A stretch of DNA of 64,000 nt from Mageeibacillus sp. UBA6976 (GCA_002450155.1 DJYO01000022.1:1-64000); one strand, 5' to 3'; positions 17,474 through 26,762 are shown, counted from the first letter of the stretch. The notes: generated from the sequence alone by a model not told the origin. A program made the numbers and translations.

Positions 17474-18106
17474 TTACAAAATTCTCAGAGGCTCCATGGA
17501 CAGGACACATTTTCTATCATAAGGGCCTGCGTATTCGCTGCCTGCCCGGATCACCGGTCTTGCAGCATCCGCAAAGAGGTCCAGGAAATCCTCCTTGCCT
17601 CCTATCTCCTTATAGCCAAAGCCCTCACCTCTGTAGTGCATGGGGATAACCACCTTGGGATCTATCTTGCTCACCATCTCATAAGCCTGTCTGGGACCTA
17701 TTGTAAAATACCCGCCCACAGGGATCATGAGGATATCGCAATGCATCAGTATATCAAGTTCAGCCTGCTTCAGCTCACAGCCGATGTCTCCCATGTGAAC
17801 AACCCTTAGGCCATCTATATTTACGATACTGATATTGTTTCTTCCCCTGATAAGTCCCATCTTGCTGTCGTGATAAGTCTTAAGCACACCGATCTCGAAT
17901 TCGCCGTCATAAGGAGGCTCTGCCTTATCCACATAAGCATCTCCCGAGTGGTCGGCATGGCCATGGGATACGACTATCTCATCAGCAGCGATATCCATGT
18001 CTGCATATCCGGGAACTGATCCAGGCTTATACGGATCAAATACTATCTTGCCTCCGTCTTCATTCTCATAAAGGAAACAGGAATGTCCCACATAAGTTAT
18101 CTTCAT
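17474..18106 (-). CDS. Metallo-beta-lactamase-fold hydrolase (UPF0173-like)
   Basis: The 210-residue protein carries the family metal motif SHGHADHSGD (residues 48-57), later metal ligands in VVHMGDIGC and a C-terminal IPMHYRG. The start MKITYVGHSCFLYE is typical of the small UPF0173-type subgroup, so the ATG at 18106 is used; upstream in-frame residues overlap the previous gene. Substrate unknown. It follows the DUF308 gene after a single base (TGATATG) and is last in a three-gene operon with a membrane diguanylate cyclase. Confidence 0.87.
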   Translation of the reverse strand: MKITYVGHSCFLYENEDGGKIVFDPYKPGSVPGYADMDIAADEIVVSHGHADHSGDAYVDKAEPPYDGEFEIGVLKTYHDSKMGLIRGRNNISIVNIDGLRVVHMGDIGCELKQAELDILMHCDILMIPVGGYFTIGPRQAYEMVSKIDPKVVIPMHYRGEGFGYKEIGGKEDFLDLFADAARPVIRAGSEYAGPYDRKCVLSMEPLRIL

Positions 18107-18107
18107 A

Positions 18108-18740
18108 TCACTTCTCCGGATCACTCTTCTTGTCGTCAGGAGCAGGTGCTTCCGGCGGCGGGGGCGGCGGAGGCGGAGCATTCTTTAAAGCCTTAAGGAT
18201 GCGTCTCTTGCCATTATATGCCTGTATCGCATTTATGATGCCGCCCAATGCAGCAACGATAAATGCTATCCCGATAAGAGCCGTTACGGCATTATATCCG
18301 ATGATGTTAAGGTAGATCGCAACGCCGCCTAAGATCACGGCTCCGATGCCTACCAGAAGGGATATCCACCAGTATCCTCCTGCATGCTTTGTAACGCTTA
18401 TGGCTGTGATTATGTCAACAAGGCCGTAGATCGCCAGGAGTGTTCCCAATAGATATACGGTAAACCTAGTTATCGAAGGTGCAAAGATGAACAGCAATAC
18501 GCCGCCTGCAAGGCAGATGACACCCATCACCATAATGAACCAGCCGAAGGCATCCTTCTCCTTGTTTATCAGGAAATTGACAACGAATAAGACGCCGCAA
18601 AGAGCTATTACCACTGCAACAACGCGAATGAGCATATTAGTAAGTTCATTGCCCCAGATAAGCATTCCTGCACCCAGGATCAGCATAAAGATATCAACTA
18701 TCACGATCCTGACTTTGTAAGACTTTAACCTGTCATTCAT
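18108..18740 (-). CDS. DUF308/HdeD-like membrane protein with polyproline tail
   Basis: The 210-residue protein has six hydrophobic segments in pairs (about residues 13-33, 38-58, 65-87, 90-112, 122-142 and 147-167), as in the HdeD/DUF308 family. A charged tail with a run of nine prolines (APPPPPPPPPEAP) lies near residue 190. The role is not established. Its ATG overlaps the stop of the upstream GGDEF gene (ATGA), so the two are translationally coupled. Confidence 0.82.
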   Translation of the reverse strand: MNDRLKSYKVRIVIVDIFMLILGAGMLIWGNELTNMLIRVVAVVIALCGVLFVVNFLINKEKDAFGWFIMVMGVICLAGGVLLFIFAPSITRFTVYLLGTLLAIYGLVDIITAISVTKHAGGYWWISLLVGIGAVILGGVAIYLNIIGYNAVTALIGIAFIVAALGGIINAIQAYNGKRRILKALKNAPPPPPPPPEAPAPDDKKSDPEK

Positions 18741-19864
18741 AAACCGTCACCCTCCATCTGTGAATGTATCGTCAGTTTGTTCTTACCGGTCCTCTTGGAA
18801 TAATAAAGAGCATCATCTGCTTTCTTGAGTGCTGATTCAAAATCCGTCTGTTCTTCTGCGATATAATATCCGGCTGAGAGCGTAACGCCTCTTTCCATAA
18901 ACGGGAATACGATATCGGCGATCTTGCCTCTGAATTCCTCTACCACATCGCAGTTCAGCCTGGTCTCACCATACTTGAAGACAATGACAAATTCCTCTCC
19001 GCCATATCTGCCACAGACAGTATTGCCGTCGTTATAGGTGCTAAGCACCTCGCCGAATCTCCTTAATACCTCATCACCGTTATCGTGACCGTAGGTATCG
19101 TTTACCTTCTTAAAATCATCTATGTCCAGCATAGCTATACCTGCCGGGGATAGTTCATTGCAGTTATTGAATATATACTCGGCCTGCTCTATGAGATGGG
19201 CACGGCTGTAAACACCTGTGAGCTTATCAGTCTCATACTCAGCTTTATATCTGATCTTGCCGGCATCAGACTGGATATTGAGGATAAACTCCTTGCGGCA
19301 GAAGGACTCTAACTGAAAAGACATATATCCTATCAGGATCCCGACGAGCTCAGTTACGATCAGACACTGAAGCGAGAAACTTATATCATCAGGATAATCA
19401 CTTATATGCGTCCAGCAGGTAACAGCAATGAACAGCATACACATTGCCATCTCGATCTTGTGGATAAAAGGATCGTGGAATACGCTGACATAGAGCAATG
19501 CACATAAAGGCAGTCCCCAGATCGGGACAAAGTAGCTGTGGGCTATGGAGATGTTCCCTGCAAATATCACAAGAGCAAGTGAGGCAGCCCGGTTTTTTGC
19601 AACGTCGCCGTATCTTCCGGTATGGTTGAAGGCAAATACCATGAGGCACAGCAGGACATTGAGTGAGGCAGGCAGCAGGACTCTGATGGCGATATATTCT
19701 CCTATTGTCTGATAGAGAGTCTTGGACACCCAGAAGAATATGCCCATTCCTATCTCAATAAAGAAACAGCATATGGTCATTGCTACCAAGAGCCTTGCAA
19801 TACAGGTCCTGATCTCGGATTCAAGCTGTATTACCGATGATTGTCTTACTCCCTCTGCACCCAC
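18737..19864 (-). CDS. Membrane-bound diguanylate cyclase
   Basis: The 375-residue protein has about six membrane segments in the first 190 residues, then a GGDEF domain. The active site is YGGEEF. MLDIDDFKKVNDTYGHDNGDE gives the substrate site, so it should make cyclic di-GMP at the membrane in response to an unknown signal. The RxxD inhibitory site is not clear (STYNDGN precedes the active site). The start is a GTG with GGAGG at 6-7 bases. First gene of an operon with DUF308 and a metallo-beta-lactamase-fold protein. Confidence 0.88.
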   Translation of the reverse strand: MGAEGVRQSSVIQLESEIRTCIARLLVAMTICCFFIEIGMGIFFWVSKTLYQTIGEYIAIRVLLPASLNVLLCLMVFAFNHTGRYGDVAKNRAASLALVIFAGNISIAHSYFVPIWGLPLCALLYVSVFHDPFIHKIEMAMCMLFIAVTCWTHISDYPDDISFSLQCLIVTELVGILIGYMSFQLESFCRKEFILNIQSDAGKIRYKAEYETDKLTGVYSRAHLIEQAEYIFNNCNELSPAGIAMLDIDDFKKVNDTYGHDNGDEVLRRFGEVLSTYNDGNTVCGRYGGEEFVIVFKYGETRLNCDVVEEFRGKIADIVFPFMERGVTLSAGYYIAEEQTDFESALKKADDALYYSKRTGKNKLTIHSQMEGDGL

Positions 19865-19973
19865 ATTACGCCTCCATACATACGACGATTGTTACACGAA
19901 GGTCTTTAATTATCAAGCAATCATAACTTTTATTAACTGAAACTTCACTTATTTAATATTTTATAAACGGCCC

Positions 19974-21578
19974 TTAAACAGACGCTGCAACCTCTGAGGT
20001 AACTGCCGAAGATTCCGCTAATTCGCCCGTAAGACTCTCTGAGCTTGCAGATGACTCCTCAGATACCGTGGTTTCAGAAGACTCAGGGGTCGTCTCTATT
20101 GTTGTCTCACTGGTTTCTATAACAGGGTTTCCCACAGTCCAGGTCATGGTCGCAGTAACAGTGCCTCTATATGCATCCTTGTAAGCATAAGTGATCTTAT
20201 ATACGCCTTCTGTGCCGCTGGCTTCACCCGCTGTCACGGTATTGCCTGCACTGTCTGTTATCAGGTAAGTTATCATAGAGCTGCTGACACTGGCCTTGAC
20301 CGAATTTGTTGCAGTTACGCCCTGCAGAGGATCTATAGCTGTCCCAACCGGAGTATTGACAGAAGAGCCGGGCAGATTTATCACCGGCGGATAAAGAGAT
20401 GTGGAACCCATAAAGGAGATATCAAGATCTACAGGATAAGATATGCCGGGAACCTTGCCCCACCATGAATACTGCCATACCGAGAATGAGAAACTCTTAG
20501 ACGGCTTGGCATTACCTGCCGCATAACAGCCTCCGTCCTGATAATTGGAATACGGGAGAGCATACCACAGCTTATACTTGGACAGCACGCCTGACCCCGC
20601 GCTCCCCAGCCTGCTGGTAACATCTGATGTATTGAGATATACCATGGGCGTATAGCCGCTCTGGGATACTGTGCTGCAGAAAGCCGTGATGACATTGGCA
20701 AAATCTGTTCCGTTAAGATTCCAGGTCCTGTAATTGGAATCTGTCTCCCAGTCCATTACTACCGGGTAATCAGGCTTTACTCCGCAGTTCTGAATGAGGG
20801 AGATAGTAAGGGATGCCTCTTCCAAAGCTTCATATGCAGTTATAGCCTGGGAGAAGAAATACACTCCAACCTTAAGACCTGCCGCCTTGGCATTGCGCAT
20901 ATTCTCTGCGAACCTGGTGTCGGTATAGAGCCTTCCCGAAGAGCCGTAACCTCTGCCTCCGCATCTTATAAATGCAAACGTGTAGCCTGCGGCTCTCACC
21001 TGCCTCCAGTCAATATCACCCTGAAACTGGGATATGTCTATGCCCATCTCATAGTTAAGGGACTGGAGTGTGGTCTCAGCAGTAGTTTCTTGCTGGACCG
21101 GTACAGGTGTAGGAGTATTGGTCGGGGCCGGAGCCGCCGCTACAGTTGCCGTATGCTGGTTATTGCTGTTGGCCGACTGGTCTGTGTGGATCTCTTCTCT
21201 CGCGATCACACCGGCATCACCTGATGTGATCTTCTCCACCAGCTCGTCATCAGTCAGAGCCACAAGCTCATTATCTATTGCAGGAACAGCCAGATCTCCG
21301 AACTTGTCGGCTATGTGGACTGCCTCTGTCTCTGTTATTTCTGAAATATTAGTTGTAACCACGGGTTCTGTTTCAACAGATCCCGTAGTCTGTTCTACTG
21401 AAGGTGCAGAGGTCTCTGCCACATACTGCCTCGATGTTGCAGTTGCAGCACAAACAGAGCCGAATGTCGCGATCAGGATCGATCCTGCGATTATAAGGCT
21501 GACCCTGGCCTGAAGTTCAGTCTTCTCGCAGAGCCTTAACAGAGCCTTTGCTAGGTTGTTCTTAAATGAATCGTTCAT
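19974..21578 (-). CDS. Exported GH25 lysozyme with Ser/Thr-rich linker and C-terminal Ig-like domain
   Basis: The 534-residue protein has a membrane/signal segment (about 26-46), then a 125-residue Thr/Glu/Pro-rich linker containing TNTPTPVPVQQ. A GH25 muramidase domain (about 176-390) follows: MGIDISQFQGDIDW, FIRCGGRGYG and the catalytic VMDWE. GH25 enzymes cleave the N-acetylmuramic acid beta-1,4 bond of peptidoglycan. After it comes a beta-sandwich of DUF5011/Ig-like type (about 395-480) and a Ser/Thr/Glu tail. It is probably tethered to the membrane by its N-terminus and acts in cell-wall turnover. Confidence 0.9.
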   Translation of the reverse strand: MNDSFKNNLAKALLRLCEKTELQARVSLIIAGSILIATFGSVCAATATSRQYVAETSAPSVEQTTGSVETEPVVTTNISEITETEAVHIADKFGDLAVPAIDNELVALTDDELVEKITSGDAGVIAREEIHTDQSANSNNQHTATVAAAPAPTNTPTPVPVQQETTAETTLQSLNYEMGIDISQFQGDIDWRQVRAAGYTFAFIRCGGRGYGSSGRLYTDTRFAENMRNAKAAGLKVGVYFFSQAITAYEALEEASLTISLIQNCGVKPDYPVVMDWETDSNYRTWNLNGTDFANVITAFCSTVSQSGYTPMVYLNTSDVTSRLGSAGSGVLSKYKLWYALPYSNYQDGGCYAAGNAKPSKSFSFSVWQYSWWGKVPGISYPVDLDISFMGSTSLYPPVINLPGSSVNTPVGTAIDPLQGVTATNSVKASVSSSMITYLITDSAGNTVTAGEASGTEGVYKITYAYKDAYRGTVTATMTWTVGNPVIETSETTIETTPESSETTVSEESSASSESLTGELAESSAVTSEVAASV

Positions 21579-21649
21579 GTTCCCTCTAATATGAGGAGAT
21601 TCACTTTACAATTCAACCGTTTAAGTTACCGGCAGATTACAAAATCCTT

Positions 21650-22336
21650 TTATTTTGCAGACGGGTATTCGTTGCACAGAAGTCTGTAGGGAGCTTCGTC
21701 TTCTTCGATCTCCGGAAACCTTCCTACCGGAGGGTTAAACCTGTTATCCGTATTGTCGTCATTGCACTCGGAGACCTCGCCTATAAGGACTGCCCCCGTG
21801 CCCTTCTCCACTTCGAAATCGTGGTACATTCTCTGCTGTATCGAGATGCTCTCACCCGGTGTAAGTCTTATCTGTGTTCCGGCAGGAACAGTATATGTCC
21901 TGCCGTCCGTATGTACGGTTACATCACTTTCCCTGTCTATCTCTTCATTGGGAAGGGAATTATATACCCGTATAAGAAGATTTCCGCCGCCTCTGTTGAT
22001 AATATCTTCCATCTTGACCCAGTGGAAATGGTTGGGAGCATACTGTCCCTCCTCGAGAAAAAGAAGCTTCTCAGCATAGGTCTTGGGGTATCTGTCCTGC
22101 ATCTTTCTGTTGCCGTTTCTAAGGGTTATAAGAGAGAATCCGACCTCATCAAACTTGCCAAGGCCGTAGTCCGTAATATCCCATCCCAGCATATTGTCTC
22201 TTATCTCGTCGTATTCGTGGCCCTTGCTATCCCATTCTTCAGGAGTAAACCCGCAAAAGGGCGGGAGACTGATCCTGAGTTCTTCGATAAATGCTTCCAT
22301 TCTCTTAAGTGCTCTGTTTATCTCTGATCTTCTCAT
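21650..22336 (-). CDS. D-lyxose ketol-isomerase-like cupin
   Basis: The 228-residue protein resembles D-lyxose/D-mannose isomerases of the YdaE kind. It has a cupin fold with metal ligands in PNHFHWVKMED and a later His in RMYHDFEV. The long N-terminal helix region (INRALKRMEAFIEE) also fits. The family interconverts D-lyxose and D-xylulose. It overlaps the epimerase gene by four bases (ATGA) and is the last gene of the nitrogenase-like/hyp/hydF transcription unit. Why a sugar isomerase belongs there is unclear; another cupin function is possible. Confidence 0.8.
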   Translation of the reverse strand: MRRSEINRALKRMEAFIEELRISLPPFCGFTPEEWDSKGHEYDEIRDNMLGWDITDYGLGKFDEVGFSLITLRNGNRKMQDRYPKTYAEKLLFLEEGQYAPNHFHWVKMEDIINRGGGNLLIRVYNSLPNEEIDRESDVTVHTDGRTYTVPAGTQIRLTPGESISIQQRMYHDFEVEKGTGAVLIGEVSECNDDNTDNRFNPPVGRFPEIEEDEAPYRLLCNEYPSAK

Positions 22337-22974
22337 AACATCTCTCCTGCTCTTATATATGCTTCGTCAGGTATGCCGATATCGCATACCATGACCTTGC
22401 CTGCCTTATCTTCCGTAAGACCTGTCTTATTCCTGCCGAATGTAATAGTCACATCAGCCGGGATAATGACGCCTGTGCTGTCTCCCGTATCAGAGTCTAT
22501 CCCTGAGGGGACATCTACTGCCACAACGTGAGGATAGTTCATCGAATCTACTTTTGCAAGGACAGCCTCCGCATCAGGTCTTAAGCGTCCTTTGAGCCCT
22601 ATGCCGAAGATGGCATCAACAAGGACGTCTGCCTGGGGCAGCTGCTGGAGATCTTCAAAGAAAGAAATACTGCCGCCAATTCTTTTATATTCAGATAACT
22701 GATACAGGAATTCCCAGCTTGCCTTCTTAAGATCTCCTGCAATAACAAGGGATACTTCAAACTCGTCTCTTATCAGTCTTGCGATACAGACGCCATCTGC
22801 TCCGTTATTCCCTGTTCCACAAGCAACAAGTATCTTCTTACCCCTAAGCTCCCGCCTTATATATTCTGCAACATGACGGGATGCATTCTCCATCAGCTCA
22901 AGGGAAGGTATCCCCAGAACATCTATGGCATATCTGTCTGCAAGTTTGGAATGAGTTCCGGTTATGGTTTCCAT
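22333..22974 (-). CDS. nnrE: NAD(P)H-hydrate epimerase (YjeF N-terminal domain)
   Basis: The 213-residue protein is a stand-alone YjeF N-terminal/AIBP domain: ELMENAS near residue 26, CGTGNNGADG near 52, and VAVDVPSGIDSDTG with the catalytic Asp near 150. It interconverts the R and S forms of hydrated NAD(P)H so that a dehydratase can repair them. The dehydratase (YjeF C-terminal) domain is not fused and is absent from the window. It starts three bases after hydF, so it belongs to the same transcription unit. Confidence 0.87.
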   Translation of the reverse strand: METITGTHSKLADRYAIDVLGIPSLELMENASRHVAEYIRRELRGKKILVACGTGNNGADGVCIARLIRDEFEVSLVIAGDLKKASWEFLYQLSEYKRIGGSISFFEDLQQLPQADVLVDAIFGIGLKGRLRPDAEAVLAKVDSMNYPHVVAVDVPSGIDSDTGDSTGVIIPADVTITFGRNKTGLTEDKAGKVMVCDIGIPDEAYIRAGEML

Positions 22975-22977
22975 TTG

Positions 22978-24180
22978 TTATTCCAGCTCCTTTAAGATGT
23001 CAGGCAATACTTCAAGAGAACGCTTCAAGATACCGTTCATGTAGGCAATAGCGATACCGTAATTTGTCATGGGTATGCCGGCATCTTCTGCGCACTTGGT
23101 CCTAAAGACCATCTCCCTGTCGTTGAGCATACAGGCTCCGCAGTGAATAATAAGCTTATACTTGGAAAGGTCTTCTGCAAAGCTCAGGCCTGAAGTCGTC
23201 TCTATGTTTATCTTTTTGCCCGTGTATTCCCCAAGCCATTTTGGGAGCTTATATGTGCCTATGTCTTCGCACTGTCTGTGGTGGGTGCAGCCTTCGGATA
23301 TGAGGACAGTATCGCCATTATCCAGGCTGTCTATTGCCTTTACTCCCTTGACGCAGGATCTCAAAAAACCCTTGTGCCTTGCCATAAGGATCGAGAAGGA
23401 AGTGAGCTTTATATCTCCGGGGACGATCCCCTTTACCTTGCCGAATACCTGACTGTCAGTTACAACCATCTTAGGTTTACTGTTCAAGTTTAAGATAGAT
23501 CTATCAAGCTCTGTGTCCTGACATATGTATGCCATGGCATTTGAATCCAGGATCTCTCTTAAGACCTGCTGCTGAGGCAGGATTATCCTGCCCTTGGGAG
23601 CCGAGCTGTCTATGGGGATCACCATGATCACAGTATCCCCCGGTTCTATAAGGTCACTTATCAAAGGAATAGAAGGCGCCTTGCAGGAAGCAACACCTGC
23701 TATCTTTTCTTTAAGCTCATTTATATTCTTGCCGGTTACGGAACTTACATATATCTCGTTATCCTTGCCTGCAGTGACCGTCTCTTTGAGATCTGCCTTG
23801 TTATAGGCGATAATGTACGGGATCCTCTTCTCCTCAAAAAGAGCAATGAGCTGCGCTTCGGTCTTGCCCATGCCTTCTATGAGATCTACTACCAGGACAG
23901 CAACATCGACTTTGTTTAATATGAGTCTTGTCCTGGAGATCCTCTTGCTCCCCAGCTCGCCTACATCGTCGAAGCCGGGTGTGTCGATTATGACTACAGG
24001 ACCTACCGGCAGGAGCTCCATCGCTTTGGACACCGGGTCCGTAGTGGTGCCCAGAGTATCAGATACTACAGCAAGTTCCTGACCTGTAACCTTGTTTACG
24101 AGGCTGGATTTGCCGGCATTCCTTCTGCCAAAGAATCCTATGTGGATCCTCTCTGCACTGGGGGTATCGTTAAGACTCAT
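22978..24180 (-). CDS. hydF: [FeFe] hydrogenase H-cluster maturation GTPase HydF
   Basis: The 400-residue protein starts with a Ras-like GTPase domain: FGRRNAGKSS near residue 17, DTLGTTTDP, DTPGFDD and YNKADL. A dimerisation domain follows, then the iron-sulfur domain. The cluster signature CxHx(46-53)HCxxC is present: CTHH near residue 298, then HCGAC near 347-350. HydF is the scaffold on which the diiron subcluster of [FeFe] hydrogenase is finished before transfer to apo-HydA. Usual partners HydE, HydG and HydA are absent from the window. Instead the gene overlaps a NifK-like gene by 11 bases. Confidence 0.95.
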   Translation of the reverse strand: MSLNDTPSAERIHIGFFGRRNAGKSSLVNKVTGQELAVVSDTLGTTTDPVSKAMELLPVGPVVIIDTPGFDDVGELGSKRISRTRLILNKVDVAVLVVDLIEGMGKTEAQLIALFEEKRIPYIIAYNKADLKETVTAGKDNEIYVSSVTGKNINELKEKIAGVASCKAPSIPLISDLIEPGDTVIMVIPIDSSAPKGRIILPQQQVLREILDSNAMAYICQDTELDRSILNLNSKPKMVVTDSQVFGKVKGIVPGDIKLTSFSILMARHKGFLRSCVKGVKAIDSLDNGDTVLISEGCTHHRQCEDIGTYKLPKWLGEYTGKKINIETTSGLSFAEDLSKYKLIIHCGACMLNDREMVFRTKCAEDAGIPMTNYGIAIAYMNGILKRSLEVLPDILKELE

Positions 24181-25225
24181 TGATATACTCCTCCATGTTC
24201 ATAAGATTAGGTATCTTTTTCCTGTATAACCTGCCTGACATTGCAAAATGCGGAAGCTCTGTAAACTTAGCGTTTTTGGGAGCGATCAGTCTGAATAGCG
24301 GGTCTGCGATTATCTCCTCTGCATCCCTTATGGCAATTCTTATCTCTTCCTCTCCATGGCATCTTTTGTCACATGGGAGGAGCAGTCCTTCTGTTATCTC
24401 CGTTGTAGCTATAACTGAATAGTCCTTGCCTGTGACCATCTTAAGTCTTGCAGCAATAGACCCGGATATAACAGGCTCTCCCACAACATAACGCCTTGAA
24501 TCAGATCTTGGAGTATCTCTATAATCCTGAAGCTCGCCGTCCCAGGGAAGGCCTGCGATATAAGGGATATCGAAGCGCTCCTTCATATATTCGCACATCT
24601 TTATCCCGGCACTTGATACTGCACAATTAAGTTCTGCCGAAGGAGCATTAAGAACGGATACCAGGTCCGTACCGTATGCGATGTTGGATACTATCCTCAT
24701 GCCCTTGATCTCTATCTTCGTATTTGTAAGATCCAGAGGAGTCATGCCGCAGATATTTACTCCGGATGCTCTTGGCTTATCATCAAACATCCTCTCTGCA
24801 AAACTTGCAAAGGCCTCCGAAGCTCCTGCTGTATAATCGTGCATTGCATTGGTCTTTATGTAGAAACATGGGACGTGCGTCCTTCTTTCTATAACTCTTG
24901 TTATCCCCTTGAAGTCAGTGCCGTTAAGATATGGCAGCGGGGAATTTGCAAGGGCTATAAATTCCGGCTTCATACGCTCTGCCGCAAAACAGATATCCTC
25001 TATAAACTTATCGTCATTACCGGTTATGGCATCTATGTCGTTAAGCCCCGATATATAAATGAGGCTCTCCTTATCGTACCAGCGGACTTCGTCGTGGGTG
25101 TTATAGGTGGAGTTGCATCCTGACGGGTCGTGGATCACGGTCATGCCCCCAAGTTCGTAGAGAGCACTTGCCGCGCCTGACACATCACCCGTATATACCG
25201 GAAGTATCCTGTATGCTTTATTCAT
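24170..25225 (-). CDS. Nitrogenase component 1-like protein, NifK-type (second pair)
   Basis: This 351-residue protein has the nitrogenase component 1/oxidoreductase fold and is a clear paralogue of the product of 31294-32223. The N-termini align without gaps: SGC37 then DEVRW49, against GGC37 then DEPRW49. Shared later segments are the SGLNDIDAI and EFIALANSPLP regions, and an ERRT element. It is shorter than NifK or NifN. Only Cys37 of the expected cluster-binding cysteines is conserved here, and position 42 is Asn rather than Cys. It likely pairs with the NifD-like protein upstream, which its start overlaps by 8 bases. The ATG at 25225 is chosen by alignment to the paralogue; its ribosome site is weak. 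The reaction is unknown. Confidence 0.82.
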   Translation of the reverse strand: MNKAYRILPVYTGDVSGAASALYELGGMTVIHDPSGCNSTYNTHDEVRWYDKESLIYISGLNDIDAITGNDDKFIEDICFAAERMKPEFIALANSPLPYLNGTDFKGITRVIERRTHVPCFYIKTNAMHDYTAGASEAFASFAERMFDDKPRASGVNICGMTPLDLTNTKIEIKGMRIVSNIAYGTDLVSVLNAPSAELNCAVSSAGIKMCEYMKERFDIPYIAGLPWDGELQDYRDTPRSDSRRYVVGEPVISGSIAARLKMVTGKDYSVIATTEITEGLLLPCDKRCHGEEEIRIAIRDAEEIIADPLFRLIAPKNAKFTELPHFAMSGRLYRKKIPNLMNMEEYINES

Positions 25226-26522
25226 ATATGCTGCTGCACCCAAGTCCCTTTCTCGGTATTATGTCTCTTCTGTCCTTGGGATTAAGGAAGGCTTCCTTCA
25301 TTAACTCAGCAAGTCCTGTAATACCGCTAAAGCCCCAGAGCCCTGCTCCTTCTATTATGTTTACAAAGTAGTCCGTTCCTTCAAACCAGGCTGCCTTCTG
25401 CCCTATGGCAAGGACTTTGCCGGAAGAGGTTTTCTGTCTTCTTTCTTCGATATGCATGGTCGGCTTAAGATAAAGCTGTGGTGCTTTCTTCTTAAGCTCG
25501 TTATAGTCTTCTTCCTCATCAGGATCTATAGAGTCAAGATAAACTGTCTTAACATTTATCCCGTGATCCAGCAGAGCCCTTGCAAGGGAGAGCGGCCTTG
25601 GGACCGCAGTGTAATCTATTGCAACAGGCGTATCTGCCAGAATGCTCTTAAGTTCTGTCAGGGCAAGCTCAGCCTTATTTTTCCCTTCCGTAAAGAAGGC
25701 TTCGTCTATATCTATGCCAAGCTTTCTTATATCTTCTTCTATCCTTCCGGGATCGAAATCCATGGGCAGATAGTAAAGGACTCTTCCTAATCTGGAAGAC
25801 AGGACCTCTGCACCCATCTTTCCTGCGGGATAGCAGCATATAAGCTTATCTGATGAACCTACGCTGTAGTATTCGCCGAGTGAACTGAGGTTTGCGCAGT
25901 CCGTAACCTTATATCCCTTAGATGCAAAAATGTCCTTAAGATCGTTATAGGAAGAAAGCTTCATGTCGCAGCCTATGAAAGATACCCTGCAAGGATCTTT
26001 GTCTCCTTCAGGTATTATGTCCATAAGGGCTTTCCTGAGTCTCTGGTCGGGACTTGTTCCTCTCTTCTGAAGGACAGGATCCATGAAACCCCTGACAAAT
26101 ACAGTATTGGGGAATCTCTCCTCCAGGACTTTGTATATATGCTTTATATCGCAGCCCATAAACCTATGGACACAAACAGGGAATAATATAACTACGGGTG
26201 GAAGAGTCTCTAAAGAGTTTAGGACCTCGGTCACACCCTCTATGGTGGATTCCTCCAGTCTGCCTGAATGGATCATGTCGTCTTCTTCCAGGACTACGGA
26301 TGAGAACCTATTTAGCTCTCCCATCTCTGCAGCGGTCATAACGACACCTCTAAGACAGTTGTCTGCACAGATATATATCTGATGTGCATCAGGTATATTA
26401 AATCCGATGTGGACGATATTCCAGGTTCCGTGAGCAGGCGCGTTGAACTCAAGCCCGTTTGCAAAGGGCTTTGGGAAACTGCTGTCACCTATCCGGATCT
26501 TCACATCACTTGATATTGGCAT
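25218..26522 (-). CDS. Nitrogenase component 1-like protein, NifD-type (second pair)
   Basis: The 434-residue protein has nitrogenase component 1-like segments. HGTWNIVHIGFNIPDAH leads to CADNC (Cys52, Cys56). EMGELNRFSSVVLEEDD matches the element before the variable helix, and FPVCVHRFMGCDI (Cys117, Cys124) matches the STCxxELIGDDI region of NifD. No His/Cys pair for an FeMo-type cofactor can be recognised. The start overlaps the ACT regulator by 17 bases and has only a weak ribosome site; a GTG at 26504 is possible. It presumably forms a heteromer with the next gene product and receives electrons from the NifH-like protein. Confidence 0.8.
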   Translation of the reverse strand: MPISSDVKIRIGDSSFPKPFANGLEFNAPAHGTWNIVHIGFNIPDAHQIYICADNCLRGVVMTAAEMGELNRFSSVVLEEDDMIHSGRLEESTIEGVTEVLNSLETLPPVVILFPVCVHRFMGCDIKHIYKVLEERFPNTVFVRGFMDPVLQKRGTSPDQRLRKALMDIIPEGDKDPCRVSFIGCDMKLSSYNDLKDIFASKGYKVTDCANLSSLGEYYSVGSSDKLICCYPAGKMGAEVLSSRLGRVLYYLPMDFDPGRIEEDIRKLGIDIDEAFFTEGKNKAELALTELKSILADTPVAIDYTAVPRPLSLARALLDHGINVKTVYLDSIDPDEEEDYNELKKKAPQLYLKPTMHIEERRQKTSSGKVLAIGQKAAWFEGTDYFVNIIEGAGLWGFSGITGLAELMKEAFLNPKDRRDIIPRKGLGCSSIYE

Positions 26523-26754
26523 AACTGGTCTTAACGTTTACTCCGCTCAGTCTCCCGATCTTGCCTGTTATCTCACTGGTATAATCCTGCGGCGCATTGA
26601 TAGCCACCATGATTATGCTGATCCCCTTCTCTCTGTAGGGCACCCCCATACGTCCGATGATGTACTCACCTGCTTCATGGAGGATGGCATTAAGCCTCTC
26701 CACAGATTCCGGATCCTCGACGATTATAGAGATCGCTGCAACTCTGGTATTCAT
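26506..26754 (-). CDS. TM1266-type iron-only hydrogenase system regulator (ACT-like domain)
   Basis: The 82-residue protein matches the small putative regulator usually encoded with [FeFe]-hydrogenase maturases: MNTRVAAISIIVEDPES, ILHEAGEYIIGRMGVPYREK and ISIIMVAINAPQD are near-consensus. The fold is ACT/NikR-C-like, with no DNA-binding domain, so it probably senses a ligand or modulates a partner protein. The ATG at 26754 has GAGG at 8 bases and starts 8 bases after the hypE stop. It sits between hypE and the second NifD-like gene, linking the hyp genes to the [FeFe] theme. Confidence 0.88.
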   Translation of the reverse strand: MNTRVAAISIIVEDPESVERLNAILHEAGEYIIGRMGVPYREKGISIIMVAINAPQDYTSEITGKIGRLSGVNVKTSYANIK

Positions 26755-26762
26755 AAATAACC

